Assembly (NCBI GenBank): GCA_017430765.1
Contig: JAFRMI010000061.1
Coordinates: 1 to 16,927 of the forward strand
Direction: 5' to 3'
DNA: 16,927 bases
DNA from: Lachnospiraceae bacterium
Lineage (GTDB): Bacteria > Bacillota_A > Clostridia > Lachnospirales > Lachnospiraceae
Below, one piece after another: positions 1-7,808 of this stretch (its first letter is position 1; the number at the start of each line of letters is the position of its first letter). A program made the position numbers and the translations under genes. The notes under the pieces are model-generated. The model made no database searches, had not been told where the DNA came from, and was given only the letters and a program-made list of their open reading frames with translations.

Positions 1-17
1 CCATTCGGAGGTAACAC

Positions 18-872
18 ATGCTCAGAATTTTGGAAGTGATCCTCATTGGTATTGTAGAGGGAATTACCGAGTGGCTCCCGATCAGTTCGACGGGCCATAT
101 GATCCTTCTCTATGAACTCTTCCATATCGATCCGCAGGATCCGTTCTGGTCCATGTTTCTTGTCGTGATCCAGTTCGGGGCGATCCTGGCCGTCATCGTC
201 CTCTTTTTCCGGCGCCTCTGGCCATTCAGGATGCCTGACCCGCAGCTGCAGGGCGGGCAGAAAGTGCTCAGTGTCATTAAAGTGCCGAAGATCATCATGT
301 GGCTCAAGATATTGGTTTCCTGTGTCCCGGCAGCGGTTGTCGGACTGACAGTCGACGACTGGATTGAGGAACACCTCTACAATTATATTGTGGTAGCCCT
401 CATGCTGATCATCTACGGTATCCTGTTCATCCTCATTGAGACCCGGAACCGGGGAAGACGGGCGGAGGTCCGCAGCATCAGCCAGATCTCCTGGCCGCTT
501 GCCATCCTTATCGGCGTGTTTCAGGCACTGGCAATCATCCCGGGAACGTCCCGGTCGGGAGCGACGATCCTCGGCGGGCTCCTCCTTGGCATGACAAGAA
601 AATGCGCGTCGGAATACACCTTTTTCCTGGCGATTCCGACGATGTTCGGTGCTTCTCTTTTAAAGATCGTTAAATTCAGCGGATCCCTTACGGGGATGCA
701 GATCTTCTATCTGGTGCTCGGCATGGTGATCGCTTTCGCGACGTCCATAGCGGCGATCCGGTTCCTGATGGAATACATTCGCCGCCACGATTTTAAAAAG
801 TTCGGGTATTACAGAATCGTACTGGGTGCGTTCGTTCTCCTGTTTTTTGCGATTCGTTCGCTTCTGGCATAA
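18..872 (+). CDS. uppP: Undecaprenyl-diphosphatase (UppP/BacA family)
   Basis: This integral membrane enzyme dephosphorylates undecaprenyl pyrophosphate to undecaprenyl phosphate, recycling the lipid carrier for peptidoglycan and other wall polymers; overexpression of the family gives bacitracin resistance. The 284-residue protein has the usual family length and is hydrophobic throughout, with about eight likely membrane segments. Two signature blocks are intact. The N-terminal block holds E14, E18, S24 and H27 in the context EGITEWLPISSTGH. The PGTSRSGAT block lies at residues 175-183 with the catalytic Arg at 179. The ATG is preceded by a CGGAGG ribosome site at positions 6-11, so this is the true start and the gene is complete. 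Its promoter would lie upstream of the window. A 133-nt gap separates it from the carbamate kinase-like gene, and no convincing terminator is visible there. Family assignment is secure. Confidence 0.97.
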   Translation: MLRILEVILIGIVEGITEWLPISSTGHMILLYELFHIDPQDPFWSMFLVVIQFGAILAVIVLFFRRLWPFRMPDPQLQGGQKVLSVIKVPKIIMWLKILVSCVPAAVVGLTVDDWIEEHLYNYIVVALMLIIYGILFILIETRNRGRRAEVRSISQISWPLAILIGVFQALAIIPGTSRSGATILGGLLLGMTRKCASEYTFFLAIPTMFGASLLKIVKFSGSLTGMQIFYLVLGMVIAFATSIAAIRFLMEYIRRHDFKKFGYYRIVLGAFVLLFFAIRSLLA

Positions 873-1005
873 ATACCCCGGTACGAAGTCTCTTTATGTT
901 TAAGAATCGCTTCCGGCAGAACTGAGGCCGGAGAATGGCTGCATTTTCACTATCATATAAAGAAAACCCCAACATTCTTTACAGATACAGTCGGAGGAAC
1001 CTGCC

Positions 1006-1947
1006 ATGAAGAACGAGACCGTTGTTATTGTACTCGGATCTGCGGCGCTGGGAGCGACGCTGCCCGAGCAGAAAGCGGCGGCGAAGGAAGCCGCGAAAGC
1101 CGTCGCGGATATTGCCGAGACCGGCGCGGGAATTGTCGTGACGCACACCAACTCACGCCAGATCGGCATGATCCATATGGCGCTTGGAGAATTTGCGGTC
1201 AATCATACAGAATACACCGCGTTCCCGATGTCGGTCTGTTCCGCGATGAGCCAGGGCTTTATCGGCTATGATCTGCAGAATGCGATCCGCGAGGAGCTGC
1301 TGCGTAGGAAGATCCGCCGCGGCGTCACAACGGTACTTACACAGGTCATCGTCGATCCGTATGACGAAGCCTTTTATGAACCCAGCAAGATCATAGGCCG
1401 TGTGCTGACCCGGGAAGAGGCGGAAGAGGAGAAACGGAAAGGGAATTACGTTGTTACCGTTGACGGCGGATACCGCCGGATTGTCGCCTCCCCGAAACCG
1501 CGTGAGATTGTGGAATTCGATGCGATCTCCGTCCTTCTTGCGAGCGGGCAGATTGTCATTGCCTGCGGCGGAGGGGGAATTCCCGTGATCGAGGAAGGGG
1601 CGGAACTCGTCGGCGCGTCCGCGGTGATAGAGAAGGACCTCACGGCGCGTCTCCTTGCGATGGAACTGAAAGCGGACACGCTGCTTATCCTGACATCGAC
1701 GGACAATGTCCTTATAAAAAACAGAGAAGGGGATGTGCGTCCCATCGGAACGGTGGATGTCAGGCAGGCAAGAAGTATTGTCGAGGATAACCGGTTTGTC
1801 CGGGAACCGCAGCGGCCCAAACTTGCCGCCGCGACGGATTTTGTCGAGCTTGGGGCAAACCGCCGTGCGCTGATCACGTCGATCGCGAAGGCCAAGGAGG
1901 CCTATTTCGGGCATGCGGGGACAAGAATCCTGAGCGACCGCATATGA
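1006..1947 (+). CDS. Carbamate kinase-family protein with divergent substrate-loop motifs
   Basis: Carbamate kinases interconvert carbamoyl phosphate plus ADP with carbamate plus ATP. The 313-residue length and overall order match the family and resemble the E. coli YqeA branch. Intact elements are the MSVC..SQG.IGYDLQNAIREEL block (residues 75-98), LTQVIVDP (111-118), the Lys in PSKIIG (K128), ASPKP (161-165), CGGGGIPV (187-194), VIEKD (207-211), an LTSTDNV nucleotide-site segment (229-235) and RPK near the C-terminus. Three normally near-invariant motifs are altered. GGNA reads GSAA (11-14), HGNGPQVG reads HTNSRQIG (47-54), and the AGRGxRR-type segment reads VDGGYRR (152-158). There are no arcA, arcB or purine-degradation neighbours. 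The ATG follows a CGGAGGA ribosome site at 992-998. It may be an active carbamate kinase with altered loops, a kinase for another substrate, or a non-catalytic relative. The family is sure; the reaction is not. Confidence 0.85.
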   Translation: MKNETVVIVLGSAALGATLPEQKAAAKEAAKAVADIAETGAGIVVTHTNSRQIGMIHMALGEFAVNHTEYTAFPMSVCSAMSQGFIGYDLQNAIREELLRRKIRRGVTTVLTQVIVDPYDEAFYEPSKIIGRVLTREEAEEEKRKGNYVVTVDGGYRRIVASPKPREIVEFDAISVLLASGQIVIACGGGGIPVIEEGAELVGASAVIEKDLTARLLAMELKADTLLILTSTDNVLIKNREGDVRPIGTVDVRQARSIVEDNRFVREPQRPKLAAATDFVELGANRRALITSIAKAKEAYFGHAGTRILSDRI

Positions 1948-2000
1948 TGACCTTATAAGTCTGGGAGAACAGGACTCCATGCGTGCCCTGTTCAAAAAAG

Positions 2001-2052
2001 AATAAGACACAAAGACGAGGCCCATCGGATGGCCTCGTCTTCGCGTCTTATT
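2001..2052 (+). terminator. Long two-tier hairpin terminator after the carbamate kinase-like gene
   Basis: The inner stem pairs 2013-2022 (AGACGAGGCC) with 2031-2040 perfectly around an 8-nt loop. The outer stem pairs 2001-2008 (AATAAGAC) with 2045-2052 (GTCTTATT) perfectly, and short asymmetric-looking 4-nt segments separate the two. The T-rich 3' side and A-rich 5' side would let it work in both directions. It starts 53 nt after the stop codon at 1947. There is no long uninterrupted T-run, so efficiency is uncertain. Confidence 0.75.
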
Positions 2053-2290
2053 CTAATGAGGGGGGAGATAGTAAGTGGTTCATCAACTATCTGATACATA
2101 TGATAAAGTGGAAATGTGTAGAGATTATGTACGTCTCCAAAAGAAAAAATAAAAATAATAAAAGAAATATAAACTCTTTCTGATGTAAAAAAGAGACATG
2201 ATAAAAAGGAAGCAGAAGCAGAAGGACGTAAGTCCCGCACAGGGTCTGCTCCCCGGATTCACTGTCCTTCCGGGACCGCCGGCTGCCCGC
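2053..2290. other. AT-rich non-coding stretch between terminator and murE promoter
   Basis: No credible gene was seen here. From about 2096 to 2210 the composition is strikingly A-rich compared with the GC-rich genes around it, with near-pure A/T runs at about 2141-2176. A 7-bp inverted repeat pairs 2066-2072 (AGATAGT) with 2086-2092 (ACTATCT). From 2211 the composition returns to GC-rich, with a weak 6-bp CCCGGA/TCCGGG pairing near 2253-2276 and no T-run. An 18-codon Lys/Asn-rich reading frame at 2128 lacks a good ribosome site and is not called. Confidence 0.5.
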
Positions 2291-2291
2291 A

Positions 2292-2320
2292 TTGACGCTT
2301 AACCATATCTGGTATAAAAT
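2292..2320 (+). promoter_or_regulatory. Sigma-A-type promoter for the murE-rpe operon
   Basis: A -35 box TTGACG (2292-2297) is followed by a 17-nt spacer and a -10 box TAAAAT (2315-2320), each one base from consensus. An overlapping alternative -10, TATAAA at 2313-2318, would give a 15-nt spacer. Transcription would start near 2326, leaving a leader of about 35 nt before the murE ATG. Confidence 0.75.
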
Positions 2321-2360
2321 AGAAGGTTAGTAAGTTAAACGACACAAAGGAGTGTAATCT

Positions 2361-3851
2361 ATGCAGCTGAAACAACTGACAGAGCGTTTTTCCTTCGATT
2401 TGATCAGGGGCAGTCTCGAGCTCGATGTTTCACAGGTGGAGAGCGACTCCCGGAAGATCATCCCTTCCGGTCTCTTTGTCGCCATTGTCGGTGCGAACTC
2501 CGACGGACATACGTATCTTAAAAGCGTCGCGGACAGCGGAGCCGCAGCGGCTATTCTCCAGAAAGATCATATCACGGAATCGCTTCTTGCGGAACTGCCG
2601 GAGAGCATGACGCTTCTTGCGGCGGAGGACACGAGGCTCGCACTCGCATATACTTCCGCGGCATGGTACGGCTACCCTGCTGAGCAGATTCCCGTGATCG
2701 GAATTACCGGCACGAAGGGAAAGACCACTACGACTTATATGATTCGCTCCATCCTTGAGAACGCCGGATACCGGGTCGGTCTCATCGGCACCATTGAATC
2801 GATCGTAGGCAGCACCCATATACCATCCGCCAATACGACGCCGGAATCGTCTGTCATTCACAGGTATCTCCGGGAGATGATCGACGCCGGCCAGAACTGC
2901 GCGGTGATGGAGGTCTCCTCGCAGGCACTTATGCTGCACCGGACGGCGGGGATTCTGTTTGAGATCGGCGTGTTCACGAATCTCTCTCCGGACCACATCG
3001 GACCGAACGAGCACAGTTCCTTCGAGGAGTATCTTGCGTGTAAATCTCTGCTGTTCCGGCAGTGCCGGCACGGGATCTTTAACGCGGATGATCCCTATAC
3101 GGCGCAGGTAATGGAAGGCCATACGTGCACGGTGGAAACATACGGAATCGAGAATCCGAAGGCGGATCTTCGCGCGGAAAATGTGCACCATGTCACCGGC
3201 AGAGGGTACCTCGGCATGTCCTTCCGTCTCGCCGGAAGAGCTAATTTCGACGTGGAACTGGACCTGCCCGGCCTGTTCTCTGTATATAATGCACTGACAG
3301 CGGTTGCCGTGTGCGAACATTTCCATATTGATAAAGAAGATATTCGCCGCGCGCTCAAAGGGGCGAAGGTGCGCGGCCGCATAGAGCCGGTGAAAGTATC
3401 CGACGACTTTACGCTGATGATTGACTACGCGCACAACGCGATGGCGCTGCAGAGCCTTCTGACTACACTCCGGGACTATGAGAGCGGCCGGATCGTATGT
3501 CTCTTCGGATGCGGGGGAAACCGCGCGAAGAGCCGCCGTTTCGAGATGGGAGAGGTTTCCGGCAAGTACGCGGATTTTACGATCATTACGTCGGACAACC
3601 CGAGATTTGAAGAGCCGCAGGCAATTCTGGACGATATTGTGACCGGCATCCGGAAGACGGACGGGGAGTATATCACGATTATTGACCGGAAGGAAGCGAT
3701 CCGTTACGCGATCAAAAACGGGAGACCCGGGGACATCATCGTCCTTGCGGGCAAGGGGCATGAGGACTATCAGGAGATCTGCGGAAAGAAGTATCCGATG
3801 GATGAGAGAATTCTGATCGGGGAGATACTGGATGAAGAAGGCCTACGCTGA
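2361..3851 (+). CDS. murE: UDP-N-acetylmuramyl tripeptide synthetase, meso-diaminopimelate type (MurE)
   Basis: This cytoplasmic Mur ligase adds the third stem-peptide residue to UDP-MurNAc-L-Ala-D-Glu, using ATP. The 496-residue protein has the three Mur domains. The N-terminal UDP-binding domain (about 1-100) contains a DSRK segment. The ATPase domain has its P-loop TGTKGKTTT at 116-124. The C-terminal domain carries DNPR at 412-415, followed by FEEP, and a late GKGHEDYQE motif. DNPR is the known signature for meso-diaminopimelate rather than lysine, so an A2pm-type peptidoglycan is inferred. AAGGAG at 2347-2352, 8 nt before the ATG, supports the start. The gene is first in its operon, directly behind a good promoter, and overlaps priA by 20 nt. 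It sits outside any visible division/cell wall cluster, so a second murE elsewhere in the genome cannot be excluded. Confidence 0.95.
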   Translation: MQLKQLTERFSFDLIRGSLELDVSQVESDSRKIIPSGLFVAIVGANSDGHTYLKSVADSGAAAAILQKDHITESLLAELPESMTLLAAEDTRLALAYTSAAWYGYPAEQIPVIGITGTKGKTTTTYMIRSILENAGYRVGLIGTIESIVGSTHIPSANTTPESSVIHRYLREMIDAGQNCAVMEVSSQALMLHRTAGILFEIGVFTNLSPDHIGPNEHSSFEEYLACKSLLFRQCRHGIFNADDPYTAQVMEGHTCTVETYGIENPKADLRAENVHHVTGRGYLGMSFRLAGRANFDVELDLPGLFSVYNALTAVAVCEHFHIDKEDIRRALKGAKVRGRIEPVKVSDDFTLMIDYAHNAMALQSLLTTLRDYESGRIVCLFGCGGNRAKSRRFEMGEVSGKYADFTIITSDNPRFEEPQAILDDIVTGIRKTDGEYITIIDRKEAIRYAIKNGRPGDIIVLAGKGHEDYQEICGKKYPMDERILIGEILDEEGLR

Positions 3852-6048
3852 AGTCATAGTGGATATCGCGCATGAAAAGCTCGACCGCCCGTTCCTCTAC
3901 AGGGTGCCGGATGCGCTTGCCGGACAGGCGGTGCCGGGCAGCGTCGTGCGGGTTCCGTTCGGCAGAGGCAGCCGGATCATCGACGGCTACATTGTGGGAT
4001 TTACAGACCGCTGCTCTTTGAAGGAAGAGCAGATCAAGAGCATACTGGAAGTGAGGAGCGGATCGGAGACTGCGGAAGCCAGACTGATTGCGCTCGCCGC
4101 ATGGATGAGCCATACATACGGTTCCACGATGATCCAGGCCCTGAAAACGGTCATTCCGGTCCGTAAGTCCGTGCGCGCCGTGACGGAACGCACGGTGGCA
4201 GCCGCGGACCCGGATGCGGTCCCCGGACAGATTGAATACCTGCGGAAGAAGCGAAGAACAGCGGGCGTAAGGGTGATGGAAACGCTGGCACGGGAAGGGA
4301 CCATGTCCCAGAGGGAACTGCTGGAAAAGGCAAATGTCCCGGTCTCCTGCGTCCGGAAGCTCGAGGAGGAAGGGTATCTTACCGTCGCCGTATCGGAGAT
4401 GCTGCGGATGGCGATGAAGGAAGCGGAGGCGGCACCGCCGGCGGTGCTGTCAGCGGAGCAGGAACGGGCGGTGTCCGCGATCCGAAGGGAGTGGGAGAGG
4501 GCTGACAGGCCCGTGCTGCTGCAGGGCGTGACCGGGAGCGGCAAGACCGTTGTTTATACAGAACTGATCGACGGGATACTCAAAGAAGGTAAACAGGCGA
4601 TTGTCCTGATCCCCGAGATCGCGCTTACGCGGCAGACGGTGCTGACGTTCGTCCGCCGGTTCGGAGACCAGGTGTCATTTCTTCACTCGCGGCTCTCCAT
4701 GGGTGAGCGGTATGACCAGATGCGGGCGGCGATGTCGGGGCGTATCCGCGTGATGGTTGGCCCAAGATCAGCCCTGTTTACACCGTACGGGAATCTGGGA
4801 CTGATTATTATCGACGAGGAACATGAGGAGTCATACCACTCCGAGACGATGCCGCGTTATCATGCGCGGGAAGTGGCAGTCCGGAGGGCGGAGATTGAGG
4901 GCGCGCATGTCGTTCTCGGCTCCGCGACGCCTTCCATGGCGTCCGCGATGCGGGCGAGAGAGGGTGTTTACGCGAAGGCGGATCTTCCCGGAAGATTCGG
5001 AAGGAAGGAACTTCCGCAGACGAAGATCATCGATATGCGGGAGGAACTGAAGAACGGCAACCGCTCGATCCTGAGTGACTTTCTTCGGGAGGAGATAGGG
5101 GAGAGGCTTCGCCGGAAGGAACAGGTCATGCTGTTTCTCAACCGGAGGGGATATTCCGGCGCCGTGACCTGCCGGAGCTGCGGGCACGTGATGCGGTGTC
5201 CGCACTGCGATGTATCTCTCACCCGTCACAGGGACGGGAGGCTGATCTGCCACTACTGCGGGTATGAGCAGCCGGACGTCCGGGAGTGCCCCTCGTGCGG
5301 ATCACCTCACATCAGCGGGATCACAATCGGGACACAGCAGGTCGAGGAGATTGTGGGGAGGACGTTTCCCGGGGCGCGTGTGGCGCGTATGGATCTCGAT
5401 ACGACGCGCGGGAAAGAAGGCCACAGCCGGATTCTTGCGGATTTTGCGAAGAAGAAGACCGACATCCTTGTCGGGACACAGATGATCGTAAAGGGACACG
5501 ACTTCCCGTCTGTGACGCTGGTAGGCGTTCTTCTGGCGGATCTGTCCTTAAACGAGAGCGATTACCGCTCCTCGGAGCGGACGTTCCAGCTGGTGACGCA
5601 GGCGGCGGGGAGAGCGGGCCGGGGAGATGTACCGGGGCTGTGCGTGATCCAGAGCTACAGGCCGGATCATTTTGCGATCGTGACAGCGGCGCGGCAGGAT
5701 TATGAAAGCTTCTTTGCCGAAGAAGAACTGTTCCGGCGTATCATGCGGTATCCGCCGTGCGGTTCGATGTGTGCGGTTCTCGGTTCCTCTAAGGACGAGG
5801 AGAAGCTCTCGATCGCCATGCGGTATATCCGGAAATATCTGCAGAGAATTGATCCGGGCAATTCGCTCTCCGCGATCGGCCCCGCGCCGCAGGCGGTCGG
5901 CAAGGTGCGCGACGTGTACCGCGAAGTGATCTATATCCGCAGTGAGGAGAGAGAACGTCTGATCCGGGCAAAGGATCTGATTGAAGAATATACGGCGATC
6001 AATACGGGATTTGATGATATTTATATCCAGTTTGACTTTCAGAGCTGA
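3832..6048 (+). CDS. priA: Primosomal protein N', replication restart helicase PriA
   Basis: PriA is a superfamily 2 DNA helicase that recognises stalled or collapsed replication forks and reloads the replicative helicase. The 738-residue protein shows the full architecture. It has an N-terminal 3'-DNA-end-binding domain (about 1-105, opening YAEVIVDIAHEKLDRPF) and Walker A VTGSGKT at 233-239. Walker B is DEEH at 328-331. The zinc module has eight cysteines (447, 450, 456, 459, 473, 476, 486, 489). The late helicase motifs include GTQMIVKGHDFPSVTL and the QAAGRAGRG arginine-finger region. The start overlaps the end of murE by 20 nt, with GGGGAG at 3819-3824 as ribosome site, so the pair is translationally coupled. 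In many Clostridia coaBC precedes priA; here murE takes that place. Annotation is secure. Confidence 0.97.
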   Translation: MKKAYAEVIVDIAHEKLDRPFLYRVPDALAGQAVPGSVVRVPFGRGSRIIDGYIVGFTDRCSLKEEQIKSILEVRSGSETAEARLIALAAWMSHTYGSTMIQALKTVIPVRKSVRAVTERTVAAADPDAVPGQIEYLRKKRRTAGVRVMETLAREGTMSQRELLEKANVPVSCVRKLEEEGYLTVAVSEMLRMAMKEAEAAPPAVLSAEQERAVSAIRREWERADRPVLLQGVTGSGKTVVYTELIDGILKEGKQAIVLIPEIALTRQTVLTFVRRFGDQVSFLHSRLSMGERYDQMRAAMSGRIRVMVGPRSALFTPYGNLGLIIIDEEHEESYHSETMPRYHAREVAVRRAEIEGAHVVLGSATPSMASAMRAREGVYAKADLPGRFGRKELPQTKIIDMREELKNGNRSILSDFLREEIGERLRRKEQVMLFLNRRGYSGAVTCRSCGHVMRCPHCDVSLTRHRDGRLICHYCGYEQPDVRECPSCGSPHISGITIGTQQVEEIVGRTFPGARVARMDLDTTRGKEGHSRILADFAKKKTDILVGTQMIVKGHDFPSVTLVGVLLADLSLNESDYRSSERTFQLVTQAAGRAGRGDVPGLCVIQSYRPDHFAIVTAARQDYESFFAEEELFRRIMRYPPCGSMCAVLGSSKDEEKLSIAMRYIRKYLQRIDPGNSLSAIGPAPQAVGKVRDVYREVIYIRSEERERLIRAKDLIEEYTAINTGFDDIYIQFDFQS

Positions 6049-6209
6049 GATCCACGGCGGGGAGAGGCCTCAGGCAGGCTGCCGCGGAATGCTGTGCTGA
6101 ACCGTATGCCGTCTGCAGCGCTGCGGCATCATGGCAGCCGGAAGCTTGTTGACCGCAGCAGCGGATCGATGGATAATGGAATGACTAAAAAAGCAGAAGG
6201 AGAAGGAGA

Positions 6210-6701
6210 ATGGCACTTCGGACAGTGAGGGTCGCGGGCGATCCGGTTCTTACGAAAACATGCAGGGTTGTGAAAGAGGTGACGCCGCGGATCCGCGATC
6301 TCATCGGGGATATGCTGGAGACGATGTACGCGGAGAACGGCGTCGGCCTGGCGGCGCCGCAGGTCGGCGTCCTTAAGAGGATCGTCGTGATTGACTGTAC
6401 AGGTGAAGATCCGTATGTGTTCATTAATCCCGTGATTACGGAGAAGGAAGGGGAGCAGACCGGTGACGAAGGGTGTCTGTCCGTTCCGGGGAAAGTTGCG
6501 ACCGTGACGAGACCCGCCCGCGTCGTCGTCGAGGCGTTCGACGAGGAGATGGAGCCTTTTACGCTCGAGGCGGAAGAGCTGTTTGCAAGAGCGATCTGCC
6601 ACGAGGTCGATCATCTGGAGGGACATCTATATACGGAGCTTGCAGAAGGTCCGATCCGTGATGTGCGCTATGAGAATGAAGAGGAAAGCGAAGAGGAATA
6701 G
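6210..6701 (+). CDS. def: Peptide deformylase
   Basis: This metalloenzyme removes the formyl group from the initiator methionine of nascent proteins at the ribosome exit. The 163-residue protein has all three motifs: GVGLAAPQVG (44-53), EGCLSVPG (87-94) and HEVDH (131-135). Metal ligands are C89, H131 and H135, and E132 is the catalytic acid/base. The tail after about residue 153 is strongly acidic (EEESEEE) and probably disordered. The start ATG is preceded by a purine-rich repeat AGAAGGAGAAGGAGA (6196-6210) holding two overlapping ribosome sites. A 161-nt gap separates it from priA. It stands next to fmt, which makes the formylated initiator tRNA whose product Def later processes, a classic pairing. 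Confidence 0.97.
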   Translation: MALRTVRVAGDPVLTKTCRVVKEVTPRIRDLIGDMLETMYAENGVGLAAPQVGVLKRIVVIDCTGEDPYVFINPVITEKEGEQTGDEGCLSVPGKVATVTRPARVVVEAFDEEMEPFTLEAEELFARAICHEVDHLEGHLYTELAEGPIRDVRYENEEESEEE

Positions 6702-6769
6702 AGCATCCTCAGTCATGGAAAGGATACGCTGCGGAAGATAGCGGTAAAGGGAAGAATAAGGAGCCGATG

Positions 6770-7711
6770 ATGAAAATCGTGTTTATGGGTACGCCGGACT
6801 TTGCGGTGATGACGCTGGCCGCTATCGCGGACGCGGGATATGAGGTGACGGGGGTCGTCACACAACCGGACCGTCCGAAGGGCAGAAAGAAGGAGCCGGT
6901 GCCCTGCCCGGTGAAGGAAGAAGCTGTTAAGAGGGGAATACCCGTTTATCAGCCGGTAAAGGTCCGGAAGAATCCGGAAGCGGAAGAGACGATCCGGAAG
7001 ATGGAACCGGATCTGATTGTTGTGGCTGCATTTGGCCAGATCATTCCGAAAGAGATCCTGGAACTGCCGAAATTCGGCTGCGTGAACGTCCACGCGTCCC
7101 TTCTGCCATCTTACCGCGGAGCGGCTCCGATTCAGCATATGATTCTTGACGGATGTGAAACCGCCGGCGTGACGATCATGCAGATGGATGAAGGGCTCGA
7201 TACAGGGGATATGATCGCTTCGTGGGAGACGCCGATCGGTCCGGAAGAGACCGGCGGGACGCTCTTTGACCGGCTGGCAAGGGGCGGGGCGGAACTCCTT
7301 GTCCGTACGCTTCCTTCCATCTTCGACGGCAGTGCGGTGCGCACGCCGCAGGTGAAAGAGAGCCCCACGGCGTACGCGTCCATGATCCGGAAAGAATCCG
7401 GGAAGATCGACTGGACGCGTGACGCGGTCTATATCGAAAGGCTGATCCGGGCAATGAACCCGTGGCCTTCCGCATACACATATCTGGACGGAAAGACGCT
7501 GAAGATCTGGAAAGCGGAAGTGTGTGAGGGGGATGAAGGGGGAACACCCGGGGCATTTGCCGTCAGGGATATGAAAGAGATTGACGCAGTCTGCGGGGAG
7601 GGGCATCTTCGGATCCGCGAACTGCAGATGGAAGGAAGAAGGCGCATGACAGCAGAAGAATTCCTCCGCGGGTATCGGATACAGGCGAATTGCTTTGGAA
7701 ACGGCGGATAA
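6770..7711 (+). CDS. fmt: Methionyl-tRNA formyltransferase
   Basis: Fmt transfers a formyl group from 10-formyl-tetrahydrofolate to methionyl-initiator tRNA. The 313-residue protein opens with MKIVFMGTPDFAV, the standard family start. It carries the formyltransferase core NVHASLLPSYRGAAPIQ from residue 106, with catalytic N106 and H108. The catalytic Asp is D144 in MDEGLDTGDM. The C-terminal domain (about 205-313) is the tRNA-binding OB-like part. Two ATG codons stand in tandem at 6767 and 6770. The second is chosen because AAGGAG at 6758-6763 lies 6 nt from it but only 3 nt from the first, and because homologues begin MKIVF. The gene lies 68 nt after def in the same operon. Confidence 0.96.
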   Translation: MKIVFMGTPDFAVMTLAAIADAGYEVTGVVTQPDRPKGRKKEPVPCPVKEEAVKRGIPVYQPVKVRKNPEAEETIRKMEPDLIVVAAFGQIIPKEILELPKFGCVNVHASLLPSYRGAAPIQHMILDGCETAGVTIMQMDEGLDTGDMIASWETPIGPEETGGTLFDRLARGGAELLVRTLPSIFDGSAVRTPQVKESPTAYASMIRKESGKIDWTRDAVYIERLIRAMNPWPSAYTYLDGKTLKIWKAEVCEGDEGGTPGAFAVRDMKEIDAVCGEGHLRIRELQMEGRRRMTAEEFLRGYRIQANCFGNGG

Positions 7712-7808
7712 CGGTTCAGGGGCCTTTTTCATGACGGCAGCGGATTATGGCCGGGCATCGGAACCGCTGCGGCACGGCACAAAGACGCAGGAAAGATAGG
7801 GCATACCA

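Noticed and set aside
908..933. TCCGGC/GCCGGA hairpin after uppP
   Set aside because: Only 6 bp with a 9-nt loop and no T-run; not convincing as a terminator.
1153..2025. Long minus-strand open frames (290 aa here; similar ones of 443 aa under murE, 339 aa under fmt and under the kinase)
   Set aside because: They lie opposite well-supported genes, lack recognisable motifs and arise from the GC-rich codon pattern.
2128..2183. 18-codon Lys/Asn-rich reading frame in the A-rich island
   Set aside because: No good ribosome site, and the composition simply reflects the A-rich DNA.
6099..6130. ATGCCG/CGGCAT hairpin with a GCAGCGCTGC palindrome between priA and def
   Set aside because: No T-run and no known element match; palindromes of this size are expected in GC-rich spacers.
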